A DNA stretch of 64,000 bases, taken from positions 1 through 64,000 of the forward strand of contig CAZFYZ010000005.1 in the NCBI GenBank assembly GCA_964523735.1, read 5' to 3'. Below, in pieces: positions 42,661 through 50,532 of the stretch (the first letter of the stretch is position 1; every line of letters begins with the position of its first letter). The position numbers and the translations under genes were made by a program. The notes beneath the pieces were generated by a model, which saw nothing but the letters and a program-made list of their open reading frames with translations, had not been told where the DNA came from and made no database searches. Origin of the DNA: CAZFYZ01 sp964523735 (GTDB lineage: Bacteria; Armatimonadota; UBA5829).

Positions 42661-42746
42661 GCGAGAGCGCGAAAGAGCGAGAACGCGAAACCGGGCAGTC
42701 AGGGTTCCCTTTCGCGCTTTCGCCATTTCGCGTTTTCGCGATTCTG
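42661..42746. repeat. Octad repeat hairpin in the rny-ymdB gap
   Basis: Left arm GCGAGAGC, GCGAAAGA, GCGAGAAC, GCGAAAC; right arm CTTTCGC, GCTTTCGC, CATTTCGC, GTTTTCGC. Exact 8-nt period, arms complementary, loop about 18 nt. Same design as the heptad family but period 8. Confidence 0.85.
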
Positions 42747-42762
42747 TTCTTGAGGCTGGTGT

Positions 42763-43554
42763 TTGGTCAGAGTCCTGTTCATAGGCGATATAGTGGGTGA
42801 GCCTGGGCGCAAGGCCGTGAGCAAGATGATCGGGGCCTTGCGCTCTCGTCTTGACGCGCATCTGGTCGTTGCAAACGGTGAGAATGCCGCGGGCGGGCTG
42901 GGGATCACCAAGCCGACGGCTAAGGCGATCCTGGATGCCGGGGTGGACGTAATCACGCTCGGCAACCACTCCTTCTCCAAGAAGGACATGCTTGATTTCA
43001 TCAAGACCGAGCCTCGGATCATCCGGCCGGCCAACTACCCGCCGGGGGTTCCCGGTAGGGGCTGGGGCTTGTTCGATGCGATCACCCGCGACAAAGTAGC
43101 CGTTGTGAATCTCCTGGGCCGCGTGTTCATGACGCCGCTGGACTGCCCGTTTCGAACCGCTGACGCGGTCCTGGGCGAGATCAACGGGTTCACGAAGACG
43201 ATCCTGGTGGACGTGCACGCCGAGGCCACGTCGGAGAAGAAGGCTATGGGCTACTACCTCGAGGGCAGGGCTACGGCTGTGGTCGGAACACACACCCACG
43301 TACAGACGTCTGATGAGTGTGTGCTGCCCGGCGGTACTGCCTATATCACCGATGCCGGTATGACGGGCGTTCACGAGTCAGTGCTGGGCCTCGATAGGAC
43401 CATTGTCATTAACCGCTTTCTCACGCAGCTCTCAAGCAAGTTCGAGTTGGCAGAGGGCACTGCGCGGGTGCAGGGCGTCTTGATCGCCCTCGATCCCGCC
43501 ACAGGGCGGGCGGAGAGCATCGATAGAGTTGACGAGAGCGAGAGTTCGTTCTGA
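42763..43554 (+). CDS. YmdB-type metallophosphoesterase
   Basis: 263 residues, TIGR00282 family. Motifs: FIGDIVGEPGR (metal), VVANGENAAGG, TLGNHSFSKKD and VVGTHTHVQTSDECVLPGG. In Bacillus the YmdB protein is a 2',3'-cyclic nucleotide phosphodiesterase linked to RNase Y activity and biofilm choice. TTG start. Immediately after rny, as in many genomes. Confidence 0.92.
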   Translation: MVRVLFIGDIVGEPGRKAVSKMIGALRSRLDAHLVVANGENAAGGLGITKPTAKAILDAGVDVITLGNHSFSKKDMLDFIKTEPRIIRPANYPPGVPGRGWGLFDAITRDKVAVVNLLGRVFMTPLDCPFRTADAVLGEINGFTKTILVDVHAEATSEKKAMGYYLEGRATAVVGTHTHVQTSDECVLPGGTAYITDAGMTGVHESVLGLDRTIVINRFLTQLSSKFELAEGTARVQGVLIALDPATGRAESIDRVDESESSF

Positions 43555-43591
43555 GTCACGACAACTCATAACTCAAAACTCAGAACTTGTC
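43549..43591. repeat. Heptad repeat after ymdB
   Basis: ACAACTC, ATAACTC, AAAACTC, AGAACTT at exact 7-nt steps, the same wording as the right arm at 27950. The facing arm (GAGAGTTCGTTCTGAGT) lies in the last codons of ymdB. Confidence 0.7.
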
Positions 43592-43637
43592 TTTGGTCTA
43601 GCGGTTCAGGTAGAATGATAACCGGAGGATTGGTCTA

Positions 43638-44519
43638 ATGCGTTTGATAAGCATCCTGATCGCTGCAGCGATTCTGGCTTGTTGTGCCGGAGCAGTGGCT
43701 GCGGCGGACAGAGAGGTCTTCATATATCGTGGCACTGCACTCAACGAGAGCGGCATAGCCGCAGGCGGTTGGGGGAGCGGTAAGGCGACTGAATCCGCAG
43801 ACACGACTAAGGTGCTTACCGGCAACAAGTCGATAAGGATCACCACACAGAGCTTGTATGCAGGCGCTCGGATAGACTTCGCCCAGCCGGTTGCGCTCTA
43901 CACCGAAGGGATCGAGTCAACCCGTTATGTGCTTTTCGCGTTCATGTTCGATGCGGTCGAGACAGTAAATCCTGCCGCGGATGTCTACTCGTATGAGGTC
44001 GAGCCCTATACGATCCCCAAAGTGGACATGCTGCGATTCGTCTTCGTTTCGGATACGGGCGTTCAGGTCGAGGTGACCGAACCGACCAACCCCCTCGACC
44101 CGGACGATAACTGGTGCCGCGTATCGGTTCCGCTGGCAAAGTTCAGGGGCTTGGGCGTTGACAAGGAGTTCCGGCTGAAGCGCCTGCTTATCTTCTCGAG
44201 TCTGGCGACGACCTTCTACCTGGGCGAAATCAAGCTGGTGACTGACGATACCCCCATCGAGGTAGACTCCCTGTCGGATCAGACAGTGGCGGTGATGGAC
44301 GACCTTTTCTTCCAGACAAAGGTGAACGGTGGAGTGAGTTCGCTCAAGTATTCCTGGGATTACGACTCGTCGAACGGCTTGCAGGATGAAGCCACCACCA
44401 CTGTAGGCCGGATCACTTATACCAAGGGTGGGGACTACACGGTGACCCTGACCGTCAGCGATGCGGACAACATCAAGGCGCCTGTGTCGGTCAAGGCCAA
44501 GATCACCGTGAACGACTAG
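43638..44519 (+). CDS. Secreted protein with C-terminal PKD-like domain
   Basis: 293 residues. Signal peptide (ISILIAAAILACCAGAVAAAD), a middle beta-sandwich region resembling carbohydrate-binding modules (WGSGKATESADTTKVLTGNK; MLRFVFVSDTGVQVEV), and a PKD-like C-terminus (SLKYSWDYDSSNGLQ, YTVTLTVSDADN). Extracellular binding or adhesion is likely. No catalytic motif is seen. Followed by the ubiA-type gene after 20 nt. Confidence 0.68.
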   Translation: MRLISILIAAAILACCAGAVAAADREVFIYRGTALNESGIAAGGWGSGKATESADTTKVLTGNKSIRITTQSLYAGARIDFAQPVALYTEGIESTRYVLFAFMFDAVETVNPAADVYSYEVEPYTIPKVDMLRFVFVSDTGVQVEVTEPTNPLDPDDNWCRVSVPLAKFRGLGVDKEFRLKRLLIFSSLATTFYLGEIKLVTDDTPIEVDSLSDQTVAVMDDLFFQTKVNGGVSSLKYSWDYDSSNGLQDEATTTVGRITYTKGGDYTVTLTVSDADNIKAPVSVKAKITVND

Positions 44520-44539
44520 GCAGGGGCTCCCTTTTCGCC

Positions 44540-45415
44540 TTGATAGTTGGTCTTCTAACATCATTGCGGCCGAAGCAGTGGACCAAAAACCTGCTGCTCT
44601 TCGCCGGCTACATATTTACTGTTGAGCAGAACCACCCGCCGGAGATTCTTCTGAGGGTGGTATTTGCTTTTGGCCTCTTCTGCGCCATTTCCGGCGCCAC
44701 CTACATCCTCAACGATGCCGCCGACGCCGAGCGCGACCGCAAGCACCCACGCAAGTGCAGAAGACCGATCGCCAGCGGACGCATCTCCGTCAAGGCCGCC
44801 CTCACGTTTGCATGTCTGCTAATCGGCGGATCGCTCTGGGGCGCATTCCACCTCGACTTCAGCTTCGGTGTGCTGGCGTCTGCCTATTTTGCCTTGACCG
44901 TTGCCTATTCGATGAGCCTGAAACACCTGGTCATCGTGGACATCCTCGTGGTGGCTGCGGGATTCGTGATAAGGGCAGCCGCGGGGGCTGTTGTGATCGA
45001 TGTGACCATCTCGCCATGGCTTCTGGTCTGCACCACGCTTCTGGCGTTGTTCATCAGTCTCGCGAAGCGCAGGGCGGAAGTCATTGCACTCGCAGATGGC
45101 AGCTCAGAACACCGCAAGACTCTGGCTGACTACAGCGTGCCGATGCTGGACCAGATGCTGACGGTCAGCGGATCGGCGTGTCTGATGGGTTACTTCCTCT
45201 ACACGTTCTCCCCGAGGGTGGACGGGTCCTCGCATCCGATGGCGATGATGGCGACCATCCCGTTCGTCATCTACGGCCTCTTCCGCTACCTCTTCCTGAT
45301 ACACAACAATCCGGAAGGCGGGGGCAGCCCGGAACAGCTTTTACTCGAGGACAAGCCACTGCTTCTGAACGTCATTCTCTACGTGATCGCGGCGATGGTG
45401 GCGCTGAAGGCGTGA
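44540..45415 (+). CDS. UbiA-family prenyltransferase (decaprenyl-phosphate phosphoribosyltransferase-like)
   Basis: 291 residues, about eight membrane helices. LTSLRPKQWTKNLLLFAGYI and the Asp-rich motif LNDAADAERDRKHPRK are typical of the UbiA subgroup related to mycobacterial DPPR synthase (LRP-QW-KN). That reaction adds phosphoribose to polyprenyl phosphate. The second Asp motif lies around KRRAEVIALADG. TTG start. Exact prenyl and head-group substrates are inferred only. Confidence 0.82.
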   Translation: MIVGLLTSLRPKQWTKNLLLFAGYIFTVEQNHPPEILLRVVFAFGLFCAISGATYILNDAADAERDRKHPRKCRRPIASGRISVKAALTFACLLIGGSLWGAFHLDFSFGVLASAYFALTVAYSMSLKHLVIVDILVVAAGFVIRAAAGAVVIDVTISPWLLVCTTLLALFISLAKRRAEVIALADGSSEHRKTLADYSVPMLDQMLTVSGSACLMGYFLYTFSPRVDGSSHPMAMMATIPFVIYGLFRYLFLIHNNPEGGGSPEQLLLEDKPLLLNVILYVIAAMVALKA

Positions 45416-45427
45416 GGCAAAGCGCTT

Positions 45428-45477
45428 AAATGCAGAACAGCACAACCGCCTGCGGACGATTGTGCTGTTCTGCATTT
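45428..45477. terminator. Perfect 18-bp hairpin between convergent genes
   Basis: AAATGCAGAACAGCACAA, 14-nt loop, TTGTGCTGTTCTGCATTT. A on one side and T on the other let it act in both directions: after the UbiA gene (+) and after the tRNAs (-). Confidence 0.85.
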
Positions 45478-45481
45478 ACAT

Positions 45482-45568
45482 TGGGGCGAGAAATGGGATT
45501 CGAACCCACGACCTCCAGGGCNNNNNNNNNNACAACCTGGCGCTCTAACCGACTGAGCTACTCCCGCC
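45482..45568 (-). tRNA. tRNA-His (anticodon expected GUG), interrupted by an N10 gap
   Basis: On the minus strand: acceptor GCGGGAG with an extra 5' G (G-1), T8, D stem GCTC/GAGC, anticodon stem CCAGG/CCTGG, T stem GTGGG/CCCAT, then C73 and an encoded CCA. G-1 facing C73 is a tRNA-His identity mark. The visible loop is TTGT-gap-GC; one missing base (G) gives TTGTGGC with anticodon GTG. The 10 Ns fall in the loop, so the anticodon is inferred. Confidence 0.85.
45522..45531. other. Assembly gap (10 N) inside a tRNA
   Basis: Ten Ns in the anticodon loop of the tRNA-His gene. Pairing arithmetic suggests only one base is really missing, so the Ns are a placeholder, not a true length. Confidence 0.95.
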
Positions 45569-45617
45569 ACGCCTTAGCGTCTAACTTCTGATCCTTAACG
45601 TCCAGTCTCTGGACGGG

Positions 45618-45693
45618 TGGCGCCCCCTGCCCGATTCGAACGGGCGGCCTACTGCTTAGAAGGCAGTTGCTCTATCCCCTGAGCTAAGGGGGC
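45618..45693 (-). tRNA. tRNA-Arg (UCU)
   Basis: Complete cloverleaf: acceptor GCCCCCT/AGGGGGC, D arm GCTC..GAGC, anticodon stem ACTGC/GCAGT with loop CTTCTAA (anticodon TCT), T arm CCCGTTCGAATCGGG region, discriminator G, encoded CCA. It lies 49 nt upstream of tRNA-His on the same strand. Confidence 0.97.
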
Positions 45694-46010
45694 CAACAAA
45701 CAGCGTCTCTAGAACCATCTGCCCCAGGCTAGTGCATCGACCGCTTCTCAGGTCGCCGTCGAGTTAGCTGCTCTCGGAACAGTGAGATCCCCAATGAGTT
45801 AGTTGCTCTACGGCTGTATGGGGCAACTAAGATACTACCACAATCAGGGCTCGAAGGTCAACGCGTTATGAGGCCGTTTCTGGGCCGCCAAGGCGTGTAC
45901 GGAGCGCACTGCAGCAAGCGCAGCCTGTTCGCAGACCAGGCGCTTGCGCATTTCGCCGGCGTCGAGCGGCGGGCAGACGAGCGCAACCCTGACAGTTGGC
46001 CAGAATGCCA
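45694..46010. other. Intergenic stretch without a credible gene
   Basis: About 317 nt between the tRNA pair and the redox-operon promoter. A minus-strand 55-codon ORF (45844-46011) is open but overlaps the promoter and matches nothing I know. Confidence 0.5.
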
Positions 46011-46039
46011 TTGACAATCTCGACTATCGCACGTATACT
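46011..46039 (+). promoter_or_regulatory. Consensus sigma-70 promoter of the redox operon
   Basis: TTGACA (46011-46016), 17-nt spacer, TATACT (46034-46039). It leaves a leader of about 135 nt before the first gene of the operon. One of the strongest promoter matches in the window. Confidence 0.8.
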
Positions 46040-46180
46040 TCAAATACAGTCCCGTACAAGGGTTCTGCAGCACTCGGCAGTGTCGCTGGTGCGCCCCCCA
46101 GCATAGACGCAGGGGAACGCGGTCAGTGCTTTGATCGCAAAATCTCGTTCGCGCAGGTACCTGCGTAGTAGGAGAGCACC

Positions 46181-46378
46181 GTGCGTAGCGACAATGGCCG
46201 TCGCCGTCTGTGTTCCAGTTGTAGGAATGTACTGGAATGCACCCATCGCCTCGATTCTTACCGGTCCGTCACGCAGTATGAGGAATACCCGCCTGATACC
46301 ACCCTCTCCCCTACCTTATTGAGCCAGAAGCCTGTGCGAGCGGCCGATTCGGAGGACCGCAGCACTGATGACCCATGA
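46181..46378 (+). CDS. Small Cys-motif protein preceding nuoE
   Basis: 65 residues from GTG 46181 with GGAGAG four nt upstream. LCSSCRNVLECTHRLDSYRS followed by QYEEYPP fits the short CxxC-x5-C...PV..CEEF pattern of little proteins found beside NADH-dehydrogenase-like and hydrogenase genes, though the last Cys is replaced by Tyr here. The end overlaps the nuoE start by 11 nt. Could be an Fe/Zn-binding accessory factor; role unknown. Confidence 0.6.
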   Translation: MRSDNGRRRLCSSCRNVLECTHRLDSYRSVTQYEEYPPDTTLSPTLLSQKPVRAADSEDRSTDDP

Positions 46379-47294
46379 TCAGTTGACCAAGCAGCGTTCG
46401 GCCGCGCCTCAGGCCGAAGATCTGGACATCCAAGACATTGCGAGAATCGTGGACACGCATGGCGGTGGACGCTCAACGCTCATGGCCGTCCTCGGGGAGA
46501 TCCAGGCGAAGTACCGTTACCTTCCTCAAGATGCTTTGAGGATCGTGGCGGAGCGGATCCGCGTGCCCCTGGTGGATGTGTATGCCGCCGCTACCTTCTA
46601 TCACTCGTTCAGCCTGAAACCAAAGGGCAAACACATAGTACTCTGCTGCCAAGGCACGGCGTGCCACGTCCGCGGAGGTTCTGGAATCGCGGAGGAACTC
46701 CAACGCCAGTTGGGCGTCGCTCCCGGCGAGACAACGCCGGACAAGCAGTTCACCTTTGAGACCGTCAACTGCCTCGGGGCCTGTGCGCTCGGGCCTGTGG
46801 TCGTAGTGGATGGACGGTATTACCCGAAGGTTAGAAGGTCGCAAGTGAGCCAGATCCTGAAAGACACGGCGGCCGGTTCGACGGAGGCCCGTGCGGCGCT
46901 CGACGGTCGCCTTATTCCCCTGGACGCGAGCTGTCCACATTGCGGCCGCAATCTTATGGACGAGTCGCGTTGCCTTGATGGCCGGGCCTCCATTCGATTG
47001 AGCTTCAGCGCGAACGGCTATCGCGGCAGGGTATCGCTCTCCTCTCTCTACGGCAGCAGCAGGCTCGAGATGGAGCCGGACAGAGCGATCGTCAGCGCAA
47101 TAGAGTTGTCCTGTCCCCACTGCACGAGGCCTCTAGCCGGACACTGGGAGTGCCCAGAGTGCGGTGTCCCAATGGCAGTTGTCAGTGTTCGCGGCGGCGG
47201 GGAAGCCCATTTCTGTCCCAGGCGGGAGTGCAGTGGCCGTTTCTTAGATCTGGAAGGGCGTCAGCTGCCGAACGCAGTCAATGGCGGGAGGTAG
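46368..47294 (+). CDS. NuoE-like [2Fe-2S] subunit with C-terminal zinc ribbons
   Basis: 308 residues, about twice a normal NuoE. Residues 1-160 are the NuoE/HymA thioredoxin-like domain with the [2Fe-2S] ligands CQGTAC (CX4C) and CLGAC (CX3C). Residues about 185-300 are extra: CPHCGR, then a variable middle, CPHCTR, CPECGV and FCPRRECSG, that is, several ribbon-type Cys pairs. The function of that tail is unknown. First large subunit of the redox operon; the next gene starts 5 nt after its stop. Confidence 0.9.
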   Translation: MTHDQLTKQRSAAPQAEDLDIQDIARIVDTHGGGRSTLMAVLGEIQAKYRYLPQDALRIVAERIRVPLVDVYAAATFYHSFSLKPKGKHIVLCCQGTACHVRGGSGIAEELQRQLGVAPGETTPDKQFTFETVNCLGACALGPVVVVDGRYYPKVRRSQVSQILKDTAAGSTEARAALDGRLIPLDASCPHCGRNLMDESRCLDGRASIRLSFSANGYRGRVSLSSLYGSSRLEMEPDRAIVSAIELSCPHCTRPLAGHWECPECGVPMAVVSVRGGGEAHFCPRRECSGRFLDLEGRQLPNAVNGGR

Positions 47295-47298
47295 GACG

Positions 47299-50200
47299 AT
47301 GCCATCGCTGAATTCTGTGGATGGGCTTGAACAACTCCGGCAGACGCTCTCGAACGAGGACCGAAGGCCTCTTGTCATCATCTGCGGCGGGACGGCCTGC
47401 CAGGCCAGCGGGTGCAACGTCAACATAAGGGCTGCTAAGAAGCACATCCTCGACAACAATCTGCACGAACGGGTCGCTCTTCGGATCACCGGCTGCCACG
47501 GCTTCTGCGAAATGGGGCCTTTCGCGTTGACGGAGCCCCAGAACGCTTTCTATGCCCGAATATCTACCCCGGATATTCCGCGCATTATTGACGCGGCTGT
47601 GTCTGGAGAGTACATTGACGAGCTTCTGTACACGGATCCCGGCACCGGCCAGGTATACCGCAACCACAATGAGATACCGTTCTTCAGGTACCAGCGGCGC
47701 ATCATACTGGGCCTCAACCAACGCATAGACCCGATCCGGATCAAGGACTACATCAGGCAAGGCGGCTACAGGGCCCTTCAGATCGTGCTGACGAATGGAG
47801 ATCCCGACTGGGTCGTGAGAGAGGTCAAGTCGTCCGGGTTGCGCGGCCGCGGCGGGGCAGGCTTCCCGACCGGCCTCAAATGGGAGATGTTGGCAGCACA
47901 GCGAAACGGCTCAGGCAAATTCCTTGTCTGTAATGCCGACGAGGGCGACCCGGGCGCCTACATGGACCGCAGTGTGCTGGAGGGTAACCCCCATAGCATC
48001 ATAGAGGGCATGGTGATCGGGGCTTTCGGCACGGGTTCGACTGAAGGAATAGTCTACGTTCGCAACGAGTACCCAGTAGCGATCAAGCATTTGACAATCG
48101 CGCTCAACCAGGCGCGAAAGCTGGGTCTCCTCGGCAAGAACATTCTCGGGACCGGATTCGGTTTCGACATACGCATTGTGAAGGGAGCCGGAGCATTTGT
48201 CTGCGGCGAGGAGACGGCCCTCATCAGGTCGATCGAAGGAAAGGCGGGCGAGCCGCGTCAGAGACCGCCCTTCCCCGTTCAGCAGGGAATCGATCGCAAG
48301 CCCACGGCGATAAACAACGTGGAAACATGGGCGAACATCCCCCTGGTGTTTGGACTGGGGGCGGCGGAGTTCGCAAAGATCGGCACCGAGGGTAACTCCG
48401 GCACCAAGATATTCAGCCTGGTGGGCAAGATCAGGAATACCGGCCTGGTCGAGGTGCCCATGGGCACTACGATCGACACGATTGTCAACGACATCGGCGG
48501 CGGACCATCCGATAAGGCCAGGATCAAGGCGATCCAGACCGGCGGGCCATCGGGCGGCTGCATCCCTGCCAAGCACTTCCACCTGAACGTGGACTACGAC
48601 AGCCTGGCCAAAGCGGGCTCCATAATGGGATCCGGCGGCATGATCGTCATGGACGAGAACACATGCATGGTCGATGTCGCCAAGTACTTCATGAACTTCC
48701 TTAAGGGTGAGTCGTGCGGTAAGTGTCTGACCTGTCGTAAGGGCATCCAGCGCATGCACGAGATCCTCGAGGACATCTCTGCTGGCCGGGCGACGATGGA
48801 GGACCTCGACCTGCTCGAGGAGCTTGCCCTGGTGGTCAAAGACACCACCATGTGCGGACTCGGCCAGACGGCCTCCAATCCGGTCCTGAGCACGCTGCGC
48901 TACTACCGCGATGAATACGAGCGGCACATAGTCCAGAAGAAGTGCGACGCTTTCGTCTGCAAGGATCTCGTCGGCGCGCCATGTCAGTCGGCCTGCCCGG
49001 TGGGGACCCAGGTCTGGCGCTATGTGGCTCACCTGAGGCGAGGCGAGTTTGAGGATGCCTACCGCGCGATCAGGGAGGCGAATCCGTTCCCTTCGGTCTG
49101 CGGCCGAGTGTGCCACCATCCCTGTGAGGATCGCTGCCGCGCGGGCCAGTCGGGCCAGGAGGCGGTGGCCGTGCGGGCGCTTAAGCGATTCGTCACCGAA
49201 CAGGTTGGTCCGGAGGCATATGCCCCACGGAGACCGGACAAGGCCAGGTGCGCCGGGCGCAAGGTCGCCGTGGTGGGTGCGGGCCCTGCCGGACTCACGG
49301 CGGCGAGCTTACTATCGCTGGAGGGATGCGAGGTCACCGTTTTCGAGGCCGAGGCTGAGCCGGGAGGCCTGCTGCTGTCCGGGATACCGGAGTTCAGGCT
49401 GCCTCACGACGTTGTTAGGAAAGAGATACAGGCGCTGATTGATGACGGTGTCACCATCAGGTGCAATACTGCTCTCGGTCGGGACATTACCGTCGACGGC
49501 CTGTTCAAAGATGGCTTTGATGCCGTGTTCATTGGCATCGGCGCCCACAAGGACCGCAGGCTCGATCTCGATGGCGAGGACGTTGCAGGGGTCTACCCAG
49601 CCCTCGCGTACCTGAAGAGTTTCAACCTGCACGGCCGGAGTGAGGCCAAGGGGCGTGTTGGGATTATCGGTGGAGGCAACTGCGCCGTAGACGCGGCCAG
49701 AATCGCTGTTCGGCAAGAGGGCGTGACGAGCGTCACCATCATCTACCGCCGCACTCGCCACGAGATGCCGGCGTTCGAGGAAGAGATAGACGCCGCTATC
49801 GAGGAAGGCGTCTTGCTCGAAACGTTGGTGTCCCCTGTGAAGATAAGCACGGCCGCAAAGCGCGCCCCGCTGGAAGAAGAAGTGGAGGCGGCAGTAGAGG
49901 AAGGTGTCTCAATCGAGGCTCTTGCCACACCCGTACGCATCCACTCCAGCGGCGGACGGTTGACCGGAATCGAGTGCGTCAGGAATGTGCTGGGCGATGT
50001 CGACTCCAGCGGGCGCCGTAGGCCCGTTCCTCTAGCGGGAAGCGAGTTCACTATCCCGCTTGATACTCTGATCGTGGCCATCGGTGAGGAGACTGACGCG
50101 GACTCCCTCTGCGACACTGTGCGCCTCACGAGCTGGGGAGCCGTGGAAGCTGATTCCGAGGGCGTGTGCGCCAGCCAGCCCGGCGTGTTCGCGGGCGGGG

Positions 50201-50532
50201 ACGCAATGCGCGGGCCCAACACCGTGATCAACGCCATCGCCGACGGCAAGAGGACCGCCGGCGCCATCATCCGATATCTGACCGGTGAGCCCACTCCGAA
50301 GACTCTGGAAGCTAATCTGCCTCGTCACTACATAGAGCCGATGGAGAAAGGCGATCAGGAGGCCGAAGAGGTGCCAAGAGCTATCCCACAGGTGATCCCC
50401 GTGGAAGAGAGAAGACACAGCTTCTGTGAAGTCGAGCGGGCGCTCACCCGCGACGAAGCGGTGCGAGAAGCGGGCAGATGCCTCAGGTGCGACCTGGAGT
50501 TCACATCACCTGATGTTCGGGGAGGAGACTGA
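47299..50532 (+). CDS. NuoF-GltD fusion flavoprotein (NADH dehydrogenase F / NfnB-like)
   Basis: 1,077 residues from ATG 47299 with GGGAGGT upstream. Domains: (1) about 20-115, thioredoxin-like [2Fe-2S] with CGGTACQASGC and TGCHGFC; (2) about 140-535, NuoF core with GRGGAGFPTGLKW, NADEGDPGAYMDR (FMN/NADH) and SCGKCLTCRKG...MCGLG for a [4Fe-4S]; (3) about 550-1070, GltD/NfnB-like part with CQSACPVGTQVW, CGRVCHHPCEDRC, GAGPAGLTAAS (FAD) and GIIGGGNCAVDAAR (NAD(P)H). The usual NuoF ferredoxin tail is replaced by the GltD part. A 32-residue segment near 826-880 is duplicated. Product likely transfers electrons between NADH and NAD(P)H or an FMN partner. Confidence 0.92.
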   Translation: MPSLNSVDGLEQLRQTLSNEDRRPLVIICGGTACQASGCNVNIRAAKKHILDNNLHERVALRITGCHGFCEMGPFALTEPQNAFYARISTPDIPRIIDAAVSGEYIDELLYTDPGTGQVYRNHNEIPFFRYQRRIILGLNQRIDPIRIKDYIRQGGYRALQIVLTNGDPDWVVREVKSSGLRGRGGAGFPTGLKWEMLAAQRNGSGKFLVCNADEGDPGAYMDRSVLEGNPHSIIEGMVIGAFGTGSTEGIVYVRNEYPVAIKHLTIALNQARKLGLLGKNILGTGFGFDIRIVKGAGAFVCGEETALIRSIEGKAGEPRQRPPFPVQQGIDRKPTAINNVETWANIPLVFGLGAAEFAKIGTEGNSGTKIFSLVGKIRNTGLVEVPMGTTIDTIVNDIGGGPSDKARIKAIQTGGPSGGCIPAKHFHLNVDYDSLAKAGSIMGSGGMIVMDENTCMVDVAKYFMNFLKGESCGKCLTCRKGIQRMHEILEDISAGRATMEDLDLLEELALVVKDTTMCGLGQTASNPVLSTLRYYRDEYERHIVQKKCDAFVCKDLVGAPCQSACPVGTQVWRYVAHLRRGEFEDAYRAIREANPFPSVCGRVCHHPCEDRCRAGQSGQEAVAVRALKRFVTEQVGPEAYAPRRPDKARCAGRKVAVVGAGPAGLTAASLLSLEGCEVTVFEAEAEPGGLLLSGIPEFRLPHDVVRKEIQALIDDGVTIRCNTALGRDITVDGLFKDGFDAVFIGIGAHKDRRLDLDGEDVAGVYPALAYLKSFNLHGRSEAKGRVGIIGGGNCAVDAARIAVRQEGVTSVTIIYRRTRHEMPAFEEEIDAAIEEGVLLETLVSPVKISTAAKRAPLEEEVEAAVEEGVSIEALATPVRIHSSGGRLTGIECVRNVLGDVDSSGRRRPVPLAGSEFTIPLDTLIVAIGEETDADSLCDTVRLTSWGAVEADSEGVCASQPGVFAGGDAMRGPNTVINAIADGKRTAGAIIRYLTGEPTPKTLEANLPRHYIEPMEKGDQEAEEVPRAIPQVIPVEERRHSFCEVERALTRDEAVREAGRCLRCDLEFTSPDVRGGD

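Noticed and set aside
45844..46011. 55-codon minus-strand ORF before the redox operon
   Set aside because: Overlaps the -35 box of a consensus promoter, has no recognisable family and no good ribosome site.
46040..46246. 68-codon minus-strand ORF in the redox operon leader
   Set aside because: Antisense to the leader and to the small Cys-motif gene, which has a better ribosome site and a known residue pattern.
47911..49119. 402-codon minus-strand ORF opposite the NuoF-GltD fusion
   Set aside because: The plus-strand protein has all cofactor motifs; the antisense product has none.
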